From NCBI RefSeq assembly GCF_000421145.1, contig NZ_ATWH01000013.1:128566-192565 (forward strand): a stretch of DNA of 64,000 bases. Direction: 5' to 3'. A model generated the notes under the pieces. That model saw only the letters and a list, made by a program, of their open reading frames with translations, was not told the DNA's origin and made no database searches. Of this stretch, positions 1-9,218 are shown piece after piece. This DNA comes from Glaciibacter superstes DSM 21135. GTDB taxonomy: Bacteria > Actinomycetota > Actinomycetes > Actinomycetales > Microbacteriaceae. The position numbers and the translations under genes were made by a program. Numbering within the stretch: position 1 is the stretch's first letter; each line of letters opens with the position of its first letter.

Positions 1-1332
1 CCAGGGGAACTGCGCGTTCCACGGAGGAGGAATGACGGCGCTGGTGAACTGGGTCGGATCGCTCCAGCCTCCCGGCAGCCGCGTGTTCGGCGCAGGCGCG
101 GCATGAACCTGATCCGGCGCGGGTCGTTCGGGGGACGCGCTCGGCGGTGACGCACTCGGCTTGTCAGAGCGCGGTTTCGCGGGCGGAACGGGAATCGCGG
201 TGTTCGGACCGGCGTTGTCACTCTCCGACGGGGCCGGCGACGGCGAACTGGCAGAAGCGTAGGAGACCGCGATCGGTGAGCTCCCCGGACCGGTGTTTCC
301 AGCGGCATCCTGCTGCACGGCGACCACGGGATAGGTACCGGCCGCAACGCCGCCGGCGGTGCAGGTCCAGGCGCCGCCGGTGACGACGACGCTGCACACC
401 GAATACGGCCCGGCGAAGACGGTGACGGTCGACCCTTCTTCACCCGTGCCGCTGTATGTCGCCCCGTCGGTTGAGACCCGTGCTCCGCTGACGGGCGACG
501 TGACCACGGGTGCAGACGGCTTCTCGGTATCGAAGTTCACACTGAGCGCTGCGCTCGCGTCCGACGACGACGGTACGCTGAAGTCGGTTTGCTGGGTTGC
601 CGTCACCTGATGGGTTCCGCTTGGCAGTCCACCGAGAGCGCAGATCCAATCGCCTGACGGGCCGGCCGTCGTGGTGCAGGCCACTCCGTTGCTTCGAACG
701 GTGACGGATGCGTCAGGGTACGCCGTTCCGCGCACCCGGCCGTCAGAGATTCCAGCGCCTCCGGCTCCTCCGGTGACGACCGGTGGCGTGAGCACACGAA
801 CGGTCACGTCGTCGGCAACACCGTCTGAGCCGGTGATGACGGCACGGAGCACCATCTTGGGGCCGCTTGGAACATTAACGCCGCTGCAGCTCCACGTGGT
901 CGCGGGACCCTCATCCTCGCCGACGATGCAGAACGGTTCCCCGCCGGTTGGTGAGAGCAGTTGTACTTGAGACCCGGCGGTGCGGGTGCCGCTGACTCTC
1001 GTGCTCCCGCTTCCGATGAAGCTTCCGTCCGCCGGCGCGGTGATTGTGATCTCGGGCGGGGCGGGAGTCGGGGTTACGGGCGAGGGCGACGTCGGCGCGG
1101 GAATGGGCGTGGGAGCGACCGCCTCGACTCCCGGCGACGTCGGCGCGGATTCTTCGGCGTGGGCCCCGGCGGGAGCGGCGACGACGAGCAGCGAGGCCAG
1201 CAGAGGGATCGCAGAGAGGGCGATCAGCCCGCGTGTCCATCTTCGCGAAACCGACGGTCCTGACACCGACCGTCGCGAATCGGACCTCGTCTGTTCCGGA
1301 GACACGAGGTGCCGTGGTGCTCTGGAGCGCAT
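1..1332 (-). CDS. Secreted Ig-like repeat surface protein (C-terminus beyond window)
   Basis: The frame is open for 444 codons from an ATG at 1332, with a purine-rich GGAGG-type ribosome site just upstream, and leaves the window still open at base 1. The N-terminus has an arginine-rich region of about 33 residues, a hydrophobic core (LIALSAIPLLASLLVVAAP) and an AHA signal-peptidase site near residue 59, so the product is exported. A Pro/Thr/Ser spacer follows. Next come about three beta-rich repeats, each with a 'G-x-V-S/R-G-T' strand and paired cysteines, the pattern of bacterial Ig-like domains, and then a second Pro/Ser/Ala-rich segment. Ligand and cell-wall anchor are not visible. Inferred role: cell-surface adhesin or structural protein. 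The family call is fairly sure; the function is not. Confidence 0.75.
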   Translation of the reverse strand, partial: MRSRAPRHLVSPEQTRSDSRRSVSGPSVSRRWTRGLIALSAIPLLASLLVVAAPAGAHAEESAPTSPGVEAVAPTPIPAPTSPSPVTPTPAPPEITITAPADGSFIGSGSTRVSGTRTAGSQVQLLSPTGGEPFCIVGEDEGPATTWSCSGVNVPSGPKMVLRAVITGSDGVADDVTVRVLTPPVVTGGAGGAGISDGRVRGTAYPDASVTVRSNGVACTTTAGPSGDWICALGGLPSGTHQVTATQQTDFSVPSSSDASAALSVNFDTEKPSAPVVTSPVSGARVSTDGATYSGTGEEGSTVTVFAGPYSVCSVVVTGGAWTCTAGGVAAGTYPVVAVQQDAAGNTGPGSSPIAVSYASASSPSPAPSESDNAGPNTAIPVPPAKPRSDKPSASPPSASPERPAPDQVHAAPAPNTRLPGGWSDPTQFTSAVIPPPWNAQFPW

Positions 1333-1460
1333 TTCACCCCCTCCCCTCCACCCATTCCACGTGTCAACAGTGGCAAAGTCAACTCGCCACGGACACTGTT
1401 GTCACACTGTTTCCTCACGCATGGCTTCCTCCGTCACCGGGAATCGGGCATACTGGCGAC

Positions 1461-1476
1461 TGGGTCATTTGACCCA
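1461..1476. promoter_or_regulatory. Candidate TetR operator (perfect dyad)
   Basis: TGGGTCA-tt-TGACCCA is a perfect 7+2+7 inverted repeat 40 bases before the TetR-family start at 1516. A further half-site-like CTGGGTCG lies at 1481-1488. Position and symmetry suit autoregulation of the downstream operon. Binding is inferred, not shown. Confidence 0.5.
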
Positions 1477-1515
1477 CTTCCTGGGTCGATGATGCGATGG
1501 AGGGGAGGAAGCGTG

Positions 1516-2154
1516 ATGGCGCACATTCCGGCCGCCGAGCGGAGAGACGCTCTCGTGCAGGCTGCCCTGCGCGTCGTGGCAGAAGGCGGCGTTGGCGCGG
1601 CAACAACCCGGGCCATTGCAGCCGAGGCCGGGATGCCACTGGCCAGCTTCCACTACGTATTCGATTCCCGCGACGACCTGATGGCGCACCTGGTGACCTT
1701 CGTGGTCGGTCAGGAGGAAGCCGCCATCCTGCCTGAACCGATTGTGGGCTCAGACCTGCAGGAAGTCATCTCCGCCGGGCTCTGGCGCTACGCCGACCTC
1801 CTTCGCGCCGATCCTCTGCGTGAGCAGGCCATGCTCGAGCTCACCCACTACGCGCTGCGTTCTGCCGATATGGCAGACCTGGCCAGGCGACAGTACGAGC
1901 ACTATTTCTCCCTTGCTGCATCCGCCCTCACGTCCGCGGCGACGCACCTGGGCCTGGTCTGGGACCGACCCGTTGACGAGGTTGCCCGGATTCTCGTCGC
2001 CCTCACCGACGGCATGACAATCAGCTGGCTGGTTGACCGGGACGACGCCGCATTGTCTGACATCATCAGCTTTGCCGCTGAATCGGTCGCCAGGTTCGCG
2101 AGGACTCCCGAACGAGCACACCGTGACGAGGACGACGTGACGAGGACGACATGA
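1516..2154 (+). CDS. TetR/AcrR-family transcriptional regulator
   Basis: A 212-residue protein with the TetR layout. An N-terminal helix-turn-helix (about residues 5-50) includes 'GVGAATTRAIAAEAGMPLASFHYVF' (quoted in part: AATTRAIAAEAG, then SFHYVF), followed by a helical ligand-binding domain. The start at 1516 is chosen because GGGGAGGAAG lies just upstream and MAHIPAAERRD is a typical beginning; the frame stays open further upstream without support. A dyad at 1461-1476 is a likely operator. It heads an operon with an MFS carrier, a PLP enzyme, a lactone oxidase and a beta-glucosidase, so it probably controls them in response to a small molecule handled by that pathway. The 3' end is made of near-identical GACGAGGACGA repeats. 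Confidence 0.88.
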   Translation: MAHIPAAERRDALVQAALRVVAEGGVGAATTRAIAAEAGMPLASFHYVFDSRDDLMAHLVTFVVGQEEAAILPEPIVGSDLQEVISAGLWRYADLLRADPLREQAMLELTHYALRSADMADLARRQYEHYFSLAASALTSAATHLGLVWDRPVDEVARILVALTDGMTISWLVDRDDAALSDIISFAAESVARFARTPERAHRDEDDVTRTT

Positions 2155-2164
2155 CGAGGACGCA

Positions 2165-3424
2165 ATGACCCAGACAGATACCGTTGTGGCTGTTTTCGCC
2201 GAACCGACCAGACGCGTCACCAGCCGCTGGATTGCGGCCTTCGCCACCGCGTGGCTCGGTATCTGGATGGCCCAGCTGACTCCGGTGCAGCTCCTGCTGC
2301 CCGCCCAGATCGATCGGCAACTCCACCCGGAGAACTGGGTGGACAGCGTTGTCGCCTTCGGCATCATCTCGGGAATCGCCGGGGTGTGTGCCCTGGTCGC
2401 CTATCCGGTCACCGGCGCGTTGTCCGATCGCACGACATCGCGATTCGGCCGACGTCGACCCTGGATCGCTGGTGGCGCGGTGCTGTTCGCCGTCGCACTA
2501 CTGCTCCTCGGTGTGCAGGAGAGCCTGGTCGGCATCGGGGTGTTCTGGTCGCTGGCCCTCATCGGCTTCTGCGTTCTCACCGCGGCCTTGACGGCGACGA
2601 TCTCAGACCAGGTACCGGTCGGCCAGCGCGGGTTCGTCTCCGGCTGGTTGAGCGCACCGCAGGCGGTCGGCACGATCCTCGGCCTGCTCCTGGTGACGAT
2701 GCTCTTCACCGGCCAGCTGGCAGGGTACGCCGTGGTCGCGATCCTGCTGGTTGTACTGGTCGTTCCCTTCCTGCTGCTGCCCGATGCCGTCTTGCGAGGC
2801 GACCAGCGCGAACCGATGACGCTGCGCGGAATCATCGCGAGCCTGTGGATCAGCCCGCGCGAGCATCCGGACTTCGGCTGGACCCTGCTCAGTCGGGTAC
2901 TGGTCAATTTCGGTAACGCGTTCGGAACCACGCTGCTGCTGTACTTCTTGATGTTCGGCCTGAACGATGCGAACGCCGAAGACGACCTCATCATCCTCAC
3001 CCTCATCTACATGGTGTTCGTCATCCTGTCGTCGATCCTGCTCGGGCGCCTGAGCGACAAGCTCGGCCGCCGCAAGGCATTCGTCTTCGTGGCGTCCGGA
3101 CTGCAGGGAGTGGCGGCGCTCATGCTGGCGTTCATTCCCGAACTCACCGTCGCGATGGTCGCGGCCGGCATCCTCGGTCTCGGCTACGGATGTTTCCTCT
3201 CGGTCGATCAGGCACTGGCCACCCAGGTGCTGCCTGACCCGGCCGCGCGCGGCAAGGATCTCGGAATCATGAACATCGCCACCGCCGTACCGCAGGCGAT
3301 CGCACCGCTGCTCGGCGCCCTCGCGGTGGCCGCTCTCGGGGGGTTCCAGGGGCTCTTCATCCTCGCCGGAGTGTTCGCCTTTGCCGGCGCACTTGCGGTC
3401 GCCAGGGTCAGGTCGGTGCGCTGA
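2165..3424 (+). CDS. MFS transporter, sugar/glycoside carrier-like
   Basis: A 419-residue protein with about twelve hydrophobic helices. The loop between helices 2 and 3 reads GALSDRTTSRFGRRRPWI. This matches MFS motif A in the RRRP form known from sucrose/glycoside:cation symporters, and a second copy (GRLSDKLGRRKAF) follows the central loop. It sits 10 bases after the TetR gene and overlaps the next gene at ATGA (3422-3426), so the genes are probably cotranslated. With a GH1 beta-glucosidase at the end of the operon, import of a glycoside or sugar derivative is a reasonable inference, but export cannot be ruled out. Confidence 0.85.
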   Translation: MTQTDTVVAVFAEPTRRVTSRWIAAFATAWLGIWMAQLTPVQLLLPAQIDRQLHPENWVDSVVAFGIISGIAGVCALVAYPVTGALSDRTTSRFGRRRPWIAGGAVLFAVALLLLGVQESLVGIGVFWSLALIGFCVLTAALTATISDQVPVGQRGFVSGWLSAPQAVGTILGLLLVTMLFTGQLAGYAVVAILLVVLVVPFLLLPDAVLRGDQREPMTLRGIIASLWISPREHPDFGWTLLSRVLVNFGNAFGTTLLLYFLMFGLNDANAEDDLIILTLIYMVFVILSSILLGRLSDKLGRRKAFVFVASGLQGVAALMLAFIPELTVAMVAAGILGLGYGCFLSVDQALATQVLPDPAARGKDLGIMNIATAVPQAIAPLLGALAVAALGGFQGLFILAGVFAFAGALAVARVRSVR

Positions 3425-4686
3425 TGAGAATCGATCTGGCACCCTCCGCGCAGGTGAAGGATGTTGCGCAGACGACGGATGTCGCTCCCTGGCTCACCCC
3501 GGAACGGTACTGGCCGGCACTGGGCGACGCCACCTCAGAACTGGAAACTCCCGTCGCCGTGCTCGACCTCGGCGCGCTCAGGCACAACACCGGTGACATG
3601 CTTCGGCGTGCCGGGGGGACTCCGATCCGGGTGGCCACCAAGTCGCTGCGGGTGCGGAGTGTGATCGAGTCGATTCTCGCCGTGCCCGGTTACCAGGGAG
3701 TGCTCGCATACACGCTGGCCGAAGGACTCTGGCTTGCCGACACCATCGACGACGTCGTCATCGGTTACCCGACCGCCGACCGGGCCTCCATCAAAAGACT
3801 CGCACAGTCGCCGGATCTCGCTGCGAAGGTCACCCTCATGATCGACGGGGTCGCGCACCTCGATTTCATCGACTCTGTTGTCGCGCCAGAGCAGCGCGAG
3901 CGAATCCGGGTGGCCATCGAACTCGACGCCTCCTGGAACGCCCCCGTGCTCGGCCACCTCGGAGTCTGGCGTTCGCCGGTTCACACTCCAGACGATGCGC
4001 GGCGCCTCGCGCTCGCCATCGTGTCGCGACCGGGCTTCAGCCTGGTGGGGATGATGGGGTACGAGGCTCAGATCGCCGGTCTCGGCGATCGTCCGGCCGG
4101 CAAACCTCTCGAGGGCGCGCTGAACGGCTGGATGCACCGCCGGTCGATCGCCGAACTGGCCCAGCGGCGCGGAGCTGCCGTTGCCGCGGTGCGGCAGGTC
4201 GCCGACCTGGAGTTTGTGAACGGCGGCGGAACCGGCTCCCTCGAGAGCACGCATGCCGACGCATCCGTCACCGACATCGCGGCAGGCAGCGGCTTTTTCG
4301 GCGGCCACCTGTTCGACACCTACTCGCACTTCAGGCCCGCACCGGCCGCGGCCTTCGCCCTCTCGGTGGTGCGGAAGCCCACCGCGTCGACGGCGGCACT
4401 CCTCGGCGGCGGCTGGATCGCATCCGGCCCACCAGGACTCGACAGGATGCCGCGGCCGGTCTGGCCGGAGGGCCTCAGCCTGGTGCCGCGCGAGATGGCA
4501 GGGGAAGTGCAGACTCCGGTCACCGGGAAGGCCGCGGCCGAGCTCGGGGTCGGCGACCGGGTGTGGTTTCGCCACACGAAGTCTGGCGAGCTGAGCGAGC
4601 ACGTCGATACCTTTGCCATTGTCCTGGACGGGCGCGTGGTCGACACGATTCCGACCTATCGAGGTGAAGGCCGGACGTTCCTGTGA
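3424..4686 (+). CDS. PLP-dependent alanine racemase-fold enzyme (amino acid deaminase/aldolase type)
   Basis: A 420-residue protein of the fold-type III PLP family (alanine racemase N-terminal barrel; D-threonine aldolase/D-serine dehydratase-like C-terminal domain). The cofactor lysine is expected at K73 in RVATKSLRVRSV. The glycine-rich phosphate loop is probably FVNGGGTGSLEST. Its start codon overlaps the MFS stop (ATGA). Family members act on D-amino acids or beta-hydroxy amino acids; the real substrate is unknown. Its place between a sugar-type carrier and a lactone oxidase suggests a shared catabolic pathway rather than cell-wall D-alanine supply. Confidence 0.8.
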   Translation: MRIDLAPSAQVKDVAQTTDVAPWLTPERYWPALGDATSELETPVAVLDLGALRHNTGDMLRRAGGTPIRVATKSLRVRSVIESILAVPGYQGVLAYTLAEGLWLADTIDDVVIGYPTADRASIKRLAQSPDLAAKVTLMIDGVAHLDFIDSVVAPEQRERIRVAIELDASWNAPVLGHLGVWRSPVHTPDDARRLALAIVSRPGFSLVGMMGYEAQIAGLGDRPAGKPLEGALNGWMHRRSIAELAQRRGAAVAAVRQVADLEFVNGGGTGSLESTHADASVTDIAAGSGFFGGHLFDTYSHFRPAPAAAFALSVVRKPTASTAALLGGGWIASGPPGLDRMPRPVWPEGLSLVPREMAGEVQTPVTGKAAAELGVGDRVWFRHTKSGELSEHVDTFAIVLDGRVVDTIPTYRGEGRTFL

Positions 4687-4756
4687 GCGCGCTCGCTGTG
4701 GTGGGCAGTTCCGTGGTGGGCAGGCCTCTGATCGGCAGAACTGTGATGGTCGCCCG

Positions 4757-6142
4757 ATGACCGCGAGCGGTGCCGTGTGGCGTAACTGGGCTCGCACCGA
4801 ACACGTGCGTCCGCGGCGGGTGGAGCGTCCGTCGAGCGCCGCAGCCGTTCAGCGCGCGGTCGTCGCCGCGGGGCAGGCAGGGCTTCGGATCAAGGCCGTC
4901 GGCTCCGGCCACAGCTTCACCGGCATTGCGGTTGCACCCGACGTGCTGCTCGACCTGCACGACCTCGAACTCGGCGTTGACAATTACAGCGTTGACAATG
5001 ACCGTGGTGCAGATTACAGCGGCGCTGATCACGGCGGTGGCGGCGCGATCAGGGTTGACGTGGAATTGGGGCGGGTGACACTCGCGGCCGGAACCCCGCT
5101 GCACCGGCTGCCTGCGCTGCTGCGCCCGCACGGTCTCGCGCTCGAGAACATGGGCGACATCGATCGCCAGACCATCGCGGGAGCCACATCGACGGGCACG
5201 CACGGCACTGGCGCCGGATTCGGCGGTCTGGCAACCCAGATCGTCGCCCTCACCCTCGTCACCGGAGACGGCGCACTGCTTAGGGTGAGTGAAATCGAGA
5301 ACCCCGATCTGCTGCCGGCCGCCCGCCTCGGGCTCGGCGCGCTCGGCATTGTGGTCGACGTCACGATCCAGTGCGTTCCCGCGTTTCTTCTCCACGCCGT
5401 CGATGCCGCCGAGCCCCTCGATGCCGTTCTGGAATCCTGGCTGGAACGCTCGGAGACCCTCGACCACTTCGAGTTCTATTGGTTTCCGCACACCGGCAGC
5501 GCGCTCACCAAGACCAATACCCGGTTGCCGGCCGACGGCATCCGTTCGCCGCTTTCTCCGGTGCGGCGCTGGCTAGACGACGAGCTGCTCGCCAACGGCC
5601 TCTACCGTGCCACGTGTGGCATCGGCGCGGCCCTCCCTGCGCTGGTTCCTCGTTTCAGCCGCATGGCGGAACGCCTGAGCGGCGGTCGCGACTACACGGA
5701 TGCCTCGCCGCGGGTGTTTGTGACCAACCGTACCGTGCGGTTCCGCGAGATGGAGTACGCGCTGCCGCTGGAGGCCGTGCCCGAGGCGCTCAGGGAGGTG
5801 CGCGCGCTGATTGAGGAGCGCGGCTGGCGCATCTCATTTCCGATCGAGGTGCGGTCTGCGGCAGCAGACGACCTGTGGCTGTCGACCGCGAGCGGGCGGG
5901 CGACCGGTTATGTCGCGGTGCATCGTTACTTCCGCGAAGATCCCACCGAGTACTTCCGGGCCGTCGAGGCGATCATGCGCTCGCACGATGGGCGCCCGCA
6001 CTGGGGCAAGCTGCACCAGCAGGACGCAGCGTCCCTCCGTGCCGTCTATCCGCGCTTCGACGACTTCCTCGCCGTTCGTGACAGGCTGGACCCCGATCAT
6101 CGCTTCAGCAATCCGTACCTGGAAAGAGTTCTCGGCCCATGA
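4757..6142 (+). CDS. FAD-linked D-arabinono-1,4-lactone oxidase-like protein
   Basis: A 461-residue VAO/PCMH-fold flavoprotein. Residues about 20-190 form the FAD-binding domain with GSGHSF. The histidine (H52) lies where related alditol/aldonolactone oxidases attach FAD covalently. The C-terminal ALO domain ends with the family signature RPHWGKLHQ. The start at 4757 fits family length; an in-frame upstream extension has no ribosome site. Residues about 74-96 are an unusual Asp/Asn/Gly-rich insertion in a surface loop of the FAD domain. It ends in an ATGA overlap with the GH1 gene. Expected reaction: oxidation of a sugar lactone or polyol with O2 or another acceptor. Confidence 0.83.
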   Translation: MTASGAVWRNWARTEHVRPRRVERPSSAAAVQRAVVAAGQAGLRIKAVGSGHSFTGIAVAPDVLLDLHDLELGVDNYSVDNDRGADYSGADHGGGGAIRVDVELGRVTLAAGTPLHRLPALLRPHGLALENMGDIDRQTIAGATSTGTHGTGAGFGGLATQIVALTLVTGDGALLRVSEIENPDLLPAARLGLGALGIVVDVTIQCVPAFLLHAVDAAEPLDAVLESWLERSETLDHFEFYWFPHTGSALTKTNTRLPADGIRSPLSPVRRWLDDELLANGLYRATCGIGAALPALVPRFSRMAERLSGGRDYTDASPRVFVTNRTVRFREMEYALPLEAVPEALREVRALIEERGWRISFPIEVRSAAADDLWLSTASGRATGYVAVHRYFREDPTEYFRAVEAIMRSHDGRPHWGKLHQQDAASLRAVYPRFDDFLAVRDRLDPDHRFSNPYLERVLGP

Positions 6143-7584
6143 CCACCCCGAACAACCGCCGAAGCGCATCGAACGACTGGCAGCACCGCGCGGCCGAACT
6201 GGGCGAGCGTCTGCCGAGCGGTTTTGTCGTCGGCACCGCGACCGCGGCGTTTCAGATCGAGGGAGGCGCCCGTGAGGGAGGGCGTGGGGAATCGGTGTGG
6301 GACTGGTTCACTGCCCAGCCCGGCCGCATCGTGGACGGCTCCAACGCATCCGTTGCCGCCGATCACTACCACCGGTATGCAGAAGACATCGCCCTTGCAC
6401 GCGACCTCGGCAGCGACGCCTACCGGTTCTCGTTCGCCTGGCCGCGCCTTCAACCCGATGGTCGCGGAGCGCTGAACCGCAACGGTGTCGGCTTCTACGA
6501 CCGGCTGCTCGACGAGCTCCTCGCGGCGGGGATCAGACCGATGGCGACGCTGTTCCACTGGGACACACCGCTCGCGTTGCGCGGCGGCTGGTTGAACCGC
6601 GACACGGCACAGCGATTCGGCGACTTTGCGTTTCTGATGGGGGAGGCGTTCGGCGACCGCATCGACGCCTGGGTGACGATCAACGAGCCGGCGACCGTGA
6701 CGCTGAACGGGTACGCGCTCGGAATCCACGCGCCGGGGGAGCCGCAGCTCTGGGGCGCACTGCCGAGCGCGCACCACCAGCTGCTCGGGCACGGGCTTGC
6801 AGTGCAGGCGCTTCGGGCAGCGGACGTGCGCGGTCAGATCGGCATCACCAACGTACACTCGCCGGTGCAGCCGGCCAGTGACCGAGAGATGGATGCCGTC
6901 GTGGCCGGCCTGTTCGACGTGCTGCACAACCGCATCTTCGCCGACCCCGTGCTGCTGGGGCGGTATCCAGTTCTTGACGAGCCATTCGACAGCGTGCTGC
7001 GGGCGCTCGCCGAAGTCGACCCAGACGACCTGGTCACCATCCACCAGCCGCTCGACTTCTACGGGGTGAACTACTACCTGCCGTCGCGAGTGGCGGCCGG
7101 CAGCGGGGACGCCTCGAGTCCAGACGGCCGTGCTGAGGCCTTGACCCGCCTGCCCTTCCATCTGGAACCGTTCGGCGAGCATCCGGTCACCGGGTTCGGC
7201 TGGCCGATCGCGCCGGAGTATCTCAGTGCCACACTGACCGAACTGAGGGACCGGTATGGCGATGCGCTGCCACCGGTGTTCATCACCGAGGGTGGGGCGA
7301 GCTTCGCCGATGTGGTCGATGAGTACGGCGAGGTCGACGATCTGGCGCGCATCGACTACCTCGCAGGTCACATCGTGGCCGCCGTAGATGCGGTTTCGGC
7401 CGGCGGAGTGGCGGATGGCGTTGACCTGCGCGGCTACTTCGTCTGGTCGCTGCTCGACAACTTCGAGTGGGCCGCCGGTTACACCCAGCGGTTCGGGCTG
7501 GTGCACGTCGACTTCCAGACGCAGAAGCGCACGCCGAAGCAGTCGTACCGGTGGCTTCAGCGCGTGCTCGCCGCCCGTTCCTGA
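6139..7584 (+). CDS. Glycoside hydrolase family 1, beta-glucosidase-like
   Basis: A 481-residue TIM-barrel enzyme covering the whole GH1 family. The N-terminal signature FVVGTATAAFQIEGG is present, and so is the acid/base motif TINEP with E183. The nucleophile motif is FITEGGAS with E384, where most members read ITENG. The C-terminal NFEWAAGYTQRFGLVHVDF and SYRW are typical aglycone-site and end motifs. No signal peptide is visible, so it acts on imported glycosides in the cytoplasm, in line with the MFS carrier of the same operon. It is the last gene; a convergent ABC transporter follows. Confidence 0.93.
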   Translation: MTTPNNRRSASNDWQHRAAELGERLPSGFVVGTATAAFQIEGGAREGGRGESVWDWFTAQPGRIVDGSNASVAADHYHRYAEDIALARDLGSDAYRFSFAWPRLQPDGRGALNRNGVGFYDRLLDELLAAGIRPMATLFHWDTPLALRGGWLNRDTAQRFGDFAFLMGEAFGDRIDAWVTINEPATVTLNGYALGIHAPGEPQLWGALPSAHHQLLGHGLAVQALRAADVRGQIGITNVHSPVQPASDREMDAVVAGLFDVLHNRIFADPVLLGRYPVLDEPFDSVLRALAEVDPDDLVTIHQPLDFYGVNYYLPSRVAAGSGDASSPDGRAEALTRLPFHLEPFGEHPVTGFGWPIAPEYLSATLTELRDRYGDALPPVFITEGGASFADVVDEYGEVDDLARIDYLAGHIVAAVDAVSAGGVADGVDLRGYFVWSLLDNFEWAAGYTQRFGLVHVDFQTQKRTPKQSYRWLQRVLAARS

Positions 7585-7644
7585 CTGCGCCCGCCCGTCT
7601 GCCTCCACGAGCGATCACCTGGTGGGAATGAGAGCTGCGGTGTA

Positions 7645-8379
7645 TCAGGGGGTGCGGCGGCGGAGGGTGATCGACCCGAGCACGATGGCACCGACGATCC
7701 AGGCCAGCAGGATGAGCAGTTCGCCGCCGATCCACGCGGCGTCCTGCGAGTCAGCGGCCACAGCCTGGAGGGCATCGATCGCATGGGAGAGCGGCAGCCA
7801 GTCGCTGATCTCACGCAGAACATCCGGCAACTGGTCCCTGGCCAGGAAGATTCCGCCAAGCAGGATCTGCGGAAACACCAGCGCCGGCATGAACTGCACA
7901 ACCTGAAACTCGGTGTTCGCGAACGCACTGGCGAGCAGGCCCAGCGTGGTGCCGAGTACAGCGTCGGCAACCGCGACCAGCAGCAGTAGCCAGATGGAGC
8001 CTGCGATCTCGAGCCCGCAGACCCAGACGGCGAAGCCGACCGCGATCGCCGACTGCAGAATCGCGAGCAGTCCGAACGCCAGCGTGTAGCCCATAATCAG
8101 GTCACCTCGACCGAGTGGCATCGAGAGCAGCCGCTCCAGTGTCCCCGTGCGCCGTTCCCGCAGGGTGGTGATGCTGGTGATGAGGAACATCACGATGAAC
8201 GGGAACAGCGCGATCATCGCAGGCCCGATGGTGTTGAAGACCTCGGTGTCGGCGAAAATCCAGGCGAGAAGTCCGATCAGCAGGCTCGGCACCACCAGCA
8301 ACAGGGCGATCGTCCGGGGATCGTGCCGCACCTGGGTTAGCACGCGTCCCGCGGTGGCGAGGGTTCTGCCAGGGTTCAT
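7645..8379 (-). CDS. ABC-2 type transporter permease
   Basis: A 244-residue membrane protein with about six helices in the ABC-2 layout: a long N-terminal helix (IALLLVVPSLLIGLLAWIF), an extracytoplasmic region, and a conserved core (RERRTGTLERLLSMPLGR) before helices 3-6. The start overlaps the stop of the ATPase gene upstream (8376-8379), so the two subunits are coupled. Together they form an exporter half of the drug, polymer or lipid type; substrate unknown. Confidence 0.88.
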   Translation of the reverse strand: MNPGRTLATAGRVLTQVRHDPRTIALLLVVPSLLIGLLAWIFADTEVFNTIGPAMIALFPFIVMFLITSITTLRERRTGTLERLLSMPLGRGDLIMGYTLAFGLLAILQSAIAVGFAVWVCGLEIAGSIWLLLLVAVADAVLGTTLGLLASAFANTEFQVVQFMPALVFPQILLGGIFLARDQLPDVLREISDWLPLSHAIDALQAVAADSQDAAWIGGELLILLAWIVGAIVLGSITLRRRTP

Positions 8380-9218
8380 TCGAGACCTCCCTCAGCAGAC
8401 GACGGATGCCGCTGGATCAGCGTCAGGAATGCCGACTCTGTATCGGTGGCTCCGGTCTGCGCCAGCAATCCGTCCGGGGTGTCGTCGGCCAGCAGTTCTC
8501 CGTCGCGCATCAGCAGAAGGCGGTCGCACCTGGTGGCCTCGTCCATCACGTGGCTGGAGACCAGGAGAGTCGTGCCTTCTTCAGCAAGCCGGTGGAACAG
8601 GCTCCACAGGTCAACCCGGAGAACCGGATCGAGTCCGACAGTGGGTTCGTCGAGCACCAAAAGTTCCGGCGAGCCGAGGAGCGCCCCGGCCAGAGAAACT
8701 CGGCTGCGCTCGCCGCCGGAGAGCGACCCGGCCATAGCCGAGGCATGGTCGCCCAGGTCGGTGGCGTCGAGCACTCGGTCGACGTCGGACGCCGAGGCGC
8801 CAAGCACGGCACGGAAGTATCTGAGGTTCTGCCGAACGGTCAGGTCGTCGTAGATGCTCGCCTGCTGGGTGACGTAGCCGACGCGATGTCGAAGCGACGC
8901 GGTTCCGGCGCTTCGACCGAGCACGGTGACGGTGCCGGACTGGAGCTTCTGCACTCCGACAATCGCACGCATCAGGGTGGACTTGCCGCAGCCGCTCGGC
9001 CCGAGCAGCCCGACAACGCCTCCGCGTGGAACGCTCAGACTGAGGCCGTGCAGCACGGCCCGTTTTCCGCGCTTCACGCGCAGGTCGTCGACGAGAATGG
9101 CCGCACCTGAGTGACCCCGCAACCGGCCGCGAACACGGGGCTGGGCCCCGTTGGTCTGAGGTGCCTCAGATGCCCCGAATGCCTCAGGCGATTGTGACGA
9201 TGCCGGCGACTCGCTCAT
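8376..9218 (-). CDS. ABC transporter ATP-binding protein
   Basis: A 280-residue nucleotide-binding domain after a 40-residue hydrophilic N-terminal extension. Walker A is GPSGCGKST (73-81), the Q-loop TQQASIY (about 117-123), the signature LSGGE (166-170), Walker B LLVLDEP (186-192) and the switch histidine SSHVMDEA. It belongs to the CcmA/DrrA-type exporter ATPases and partners the adjoining ABC-2 permease. It is divergent from lemA. Confidence 0.92.
   Translation of the reverse strand: MSESPASSQSPEAFGASEAPQTNGAQPRVRGRLRGHSGAAILVDDLRVKRGKRAVLHGLSLSVPRGGVVGLLGPSGCGKSTLMRAIVGVQKLQSGTVTVLGRSAGTASLRHRVGYVTQQASIYDDLTVRQNLRYFRAVLGASASDVDRVLDATDLGDHASAMAGSLSGGERSRVSLAGALLGSPELLVLDEPTVGLDPVLRVDLWSLFHRLAEEGTTLLVSSHVMDEATRCDRLLLMRDGELLADDTPDGLLAQTGATDTESAFLTLIQRHPSSAEGGLE

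Noticed and set aside
4520..5491. 323-codon reverse frame between the PLP enzyme and the oxidase
   Set aside because: Opposes two genes with clear cofactor motifs and has shadow composition.
6097..7608. 503-codon reverse frame
   Set aside because: Antisense of the GH1 gene, which carries both catalytic motifs.
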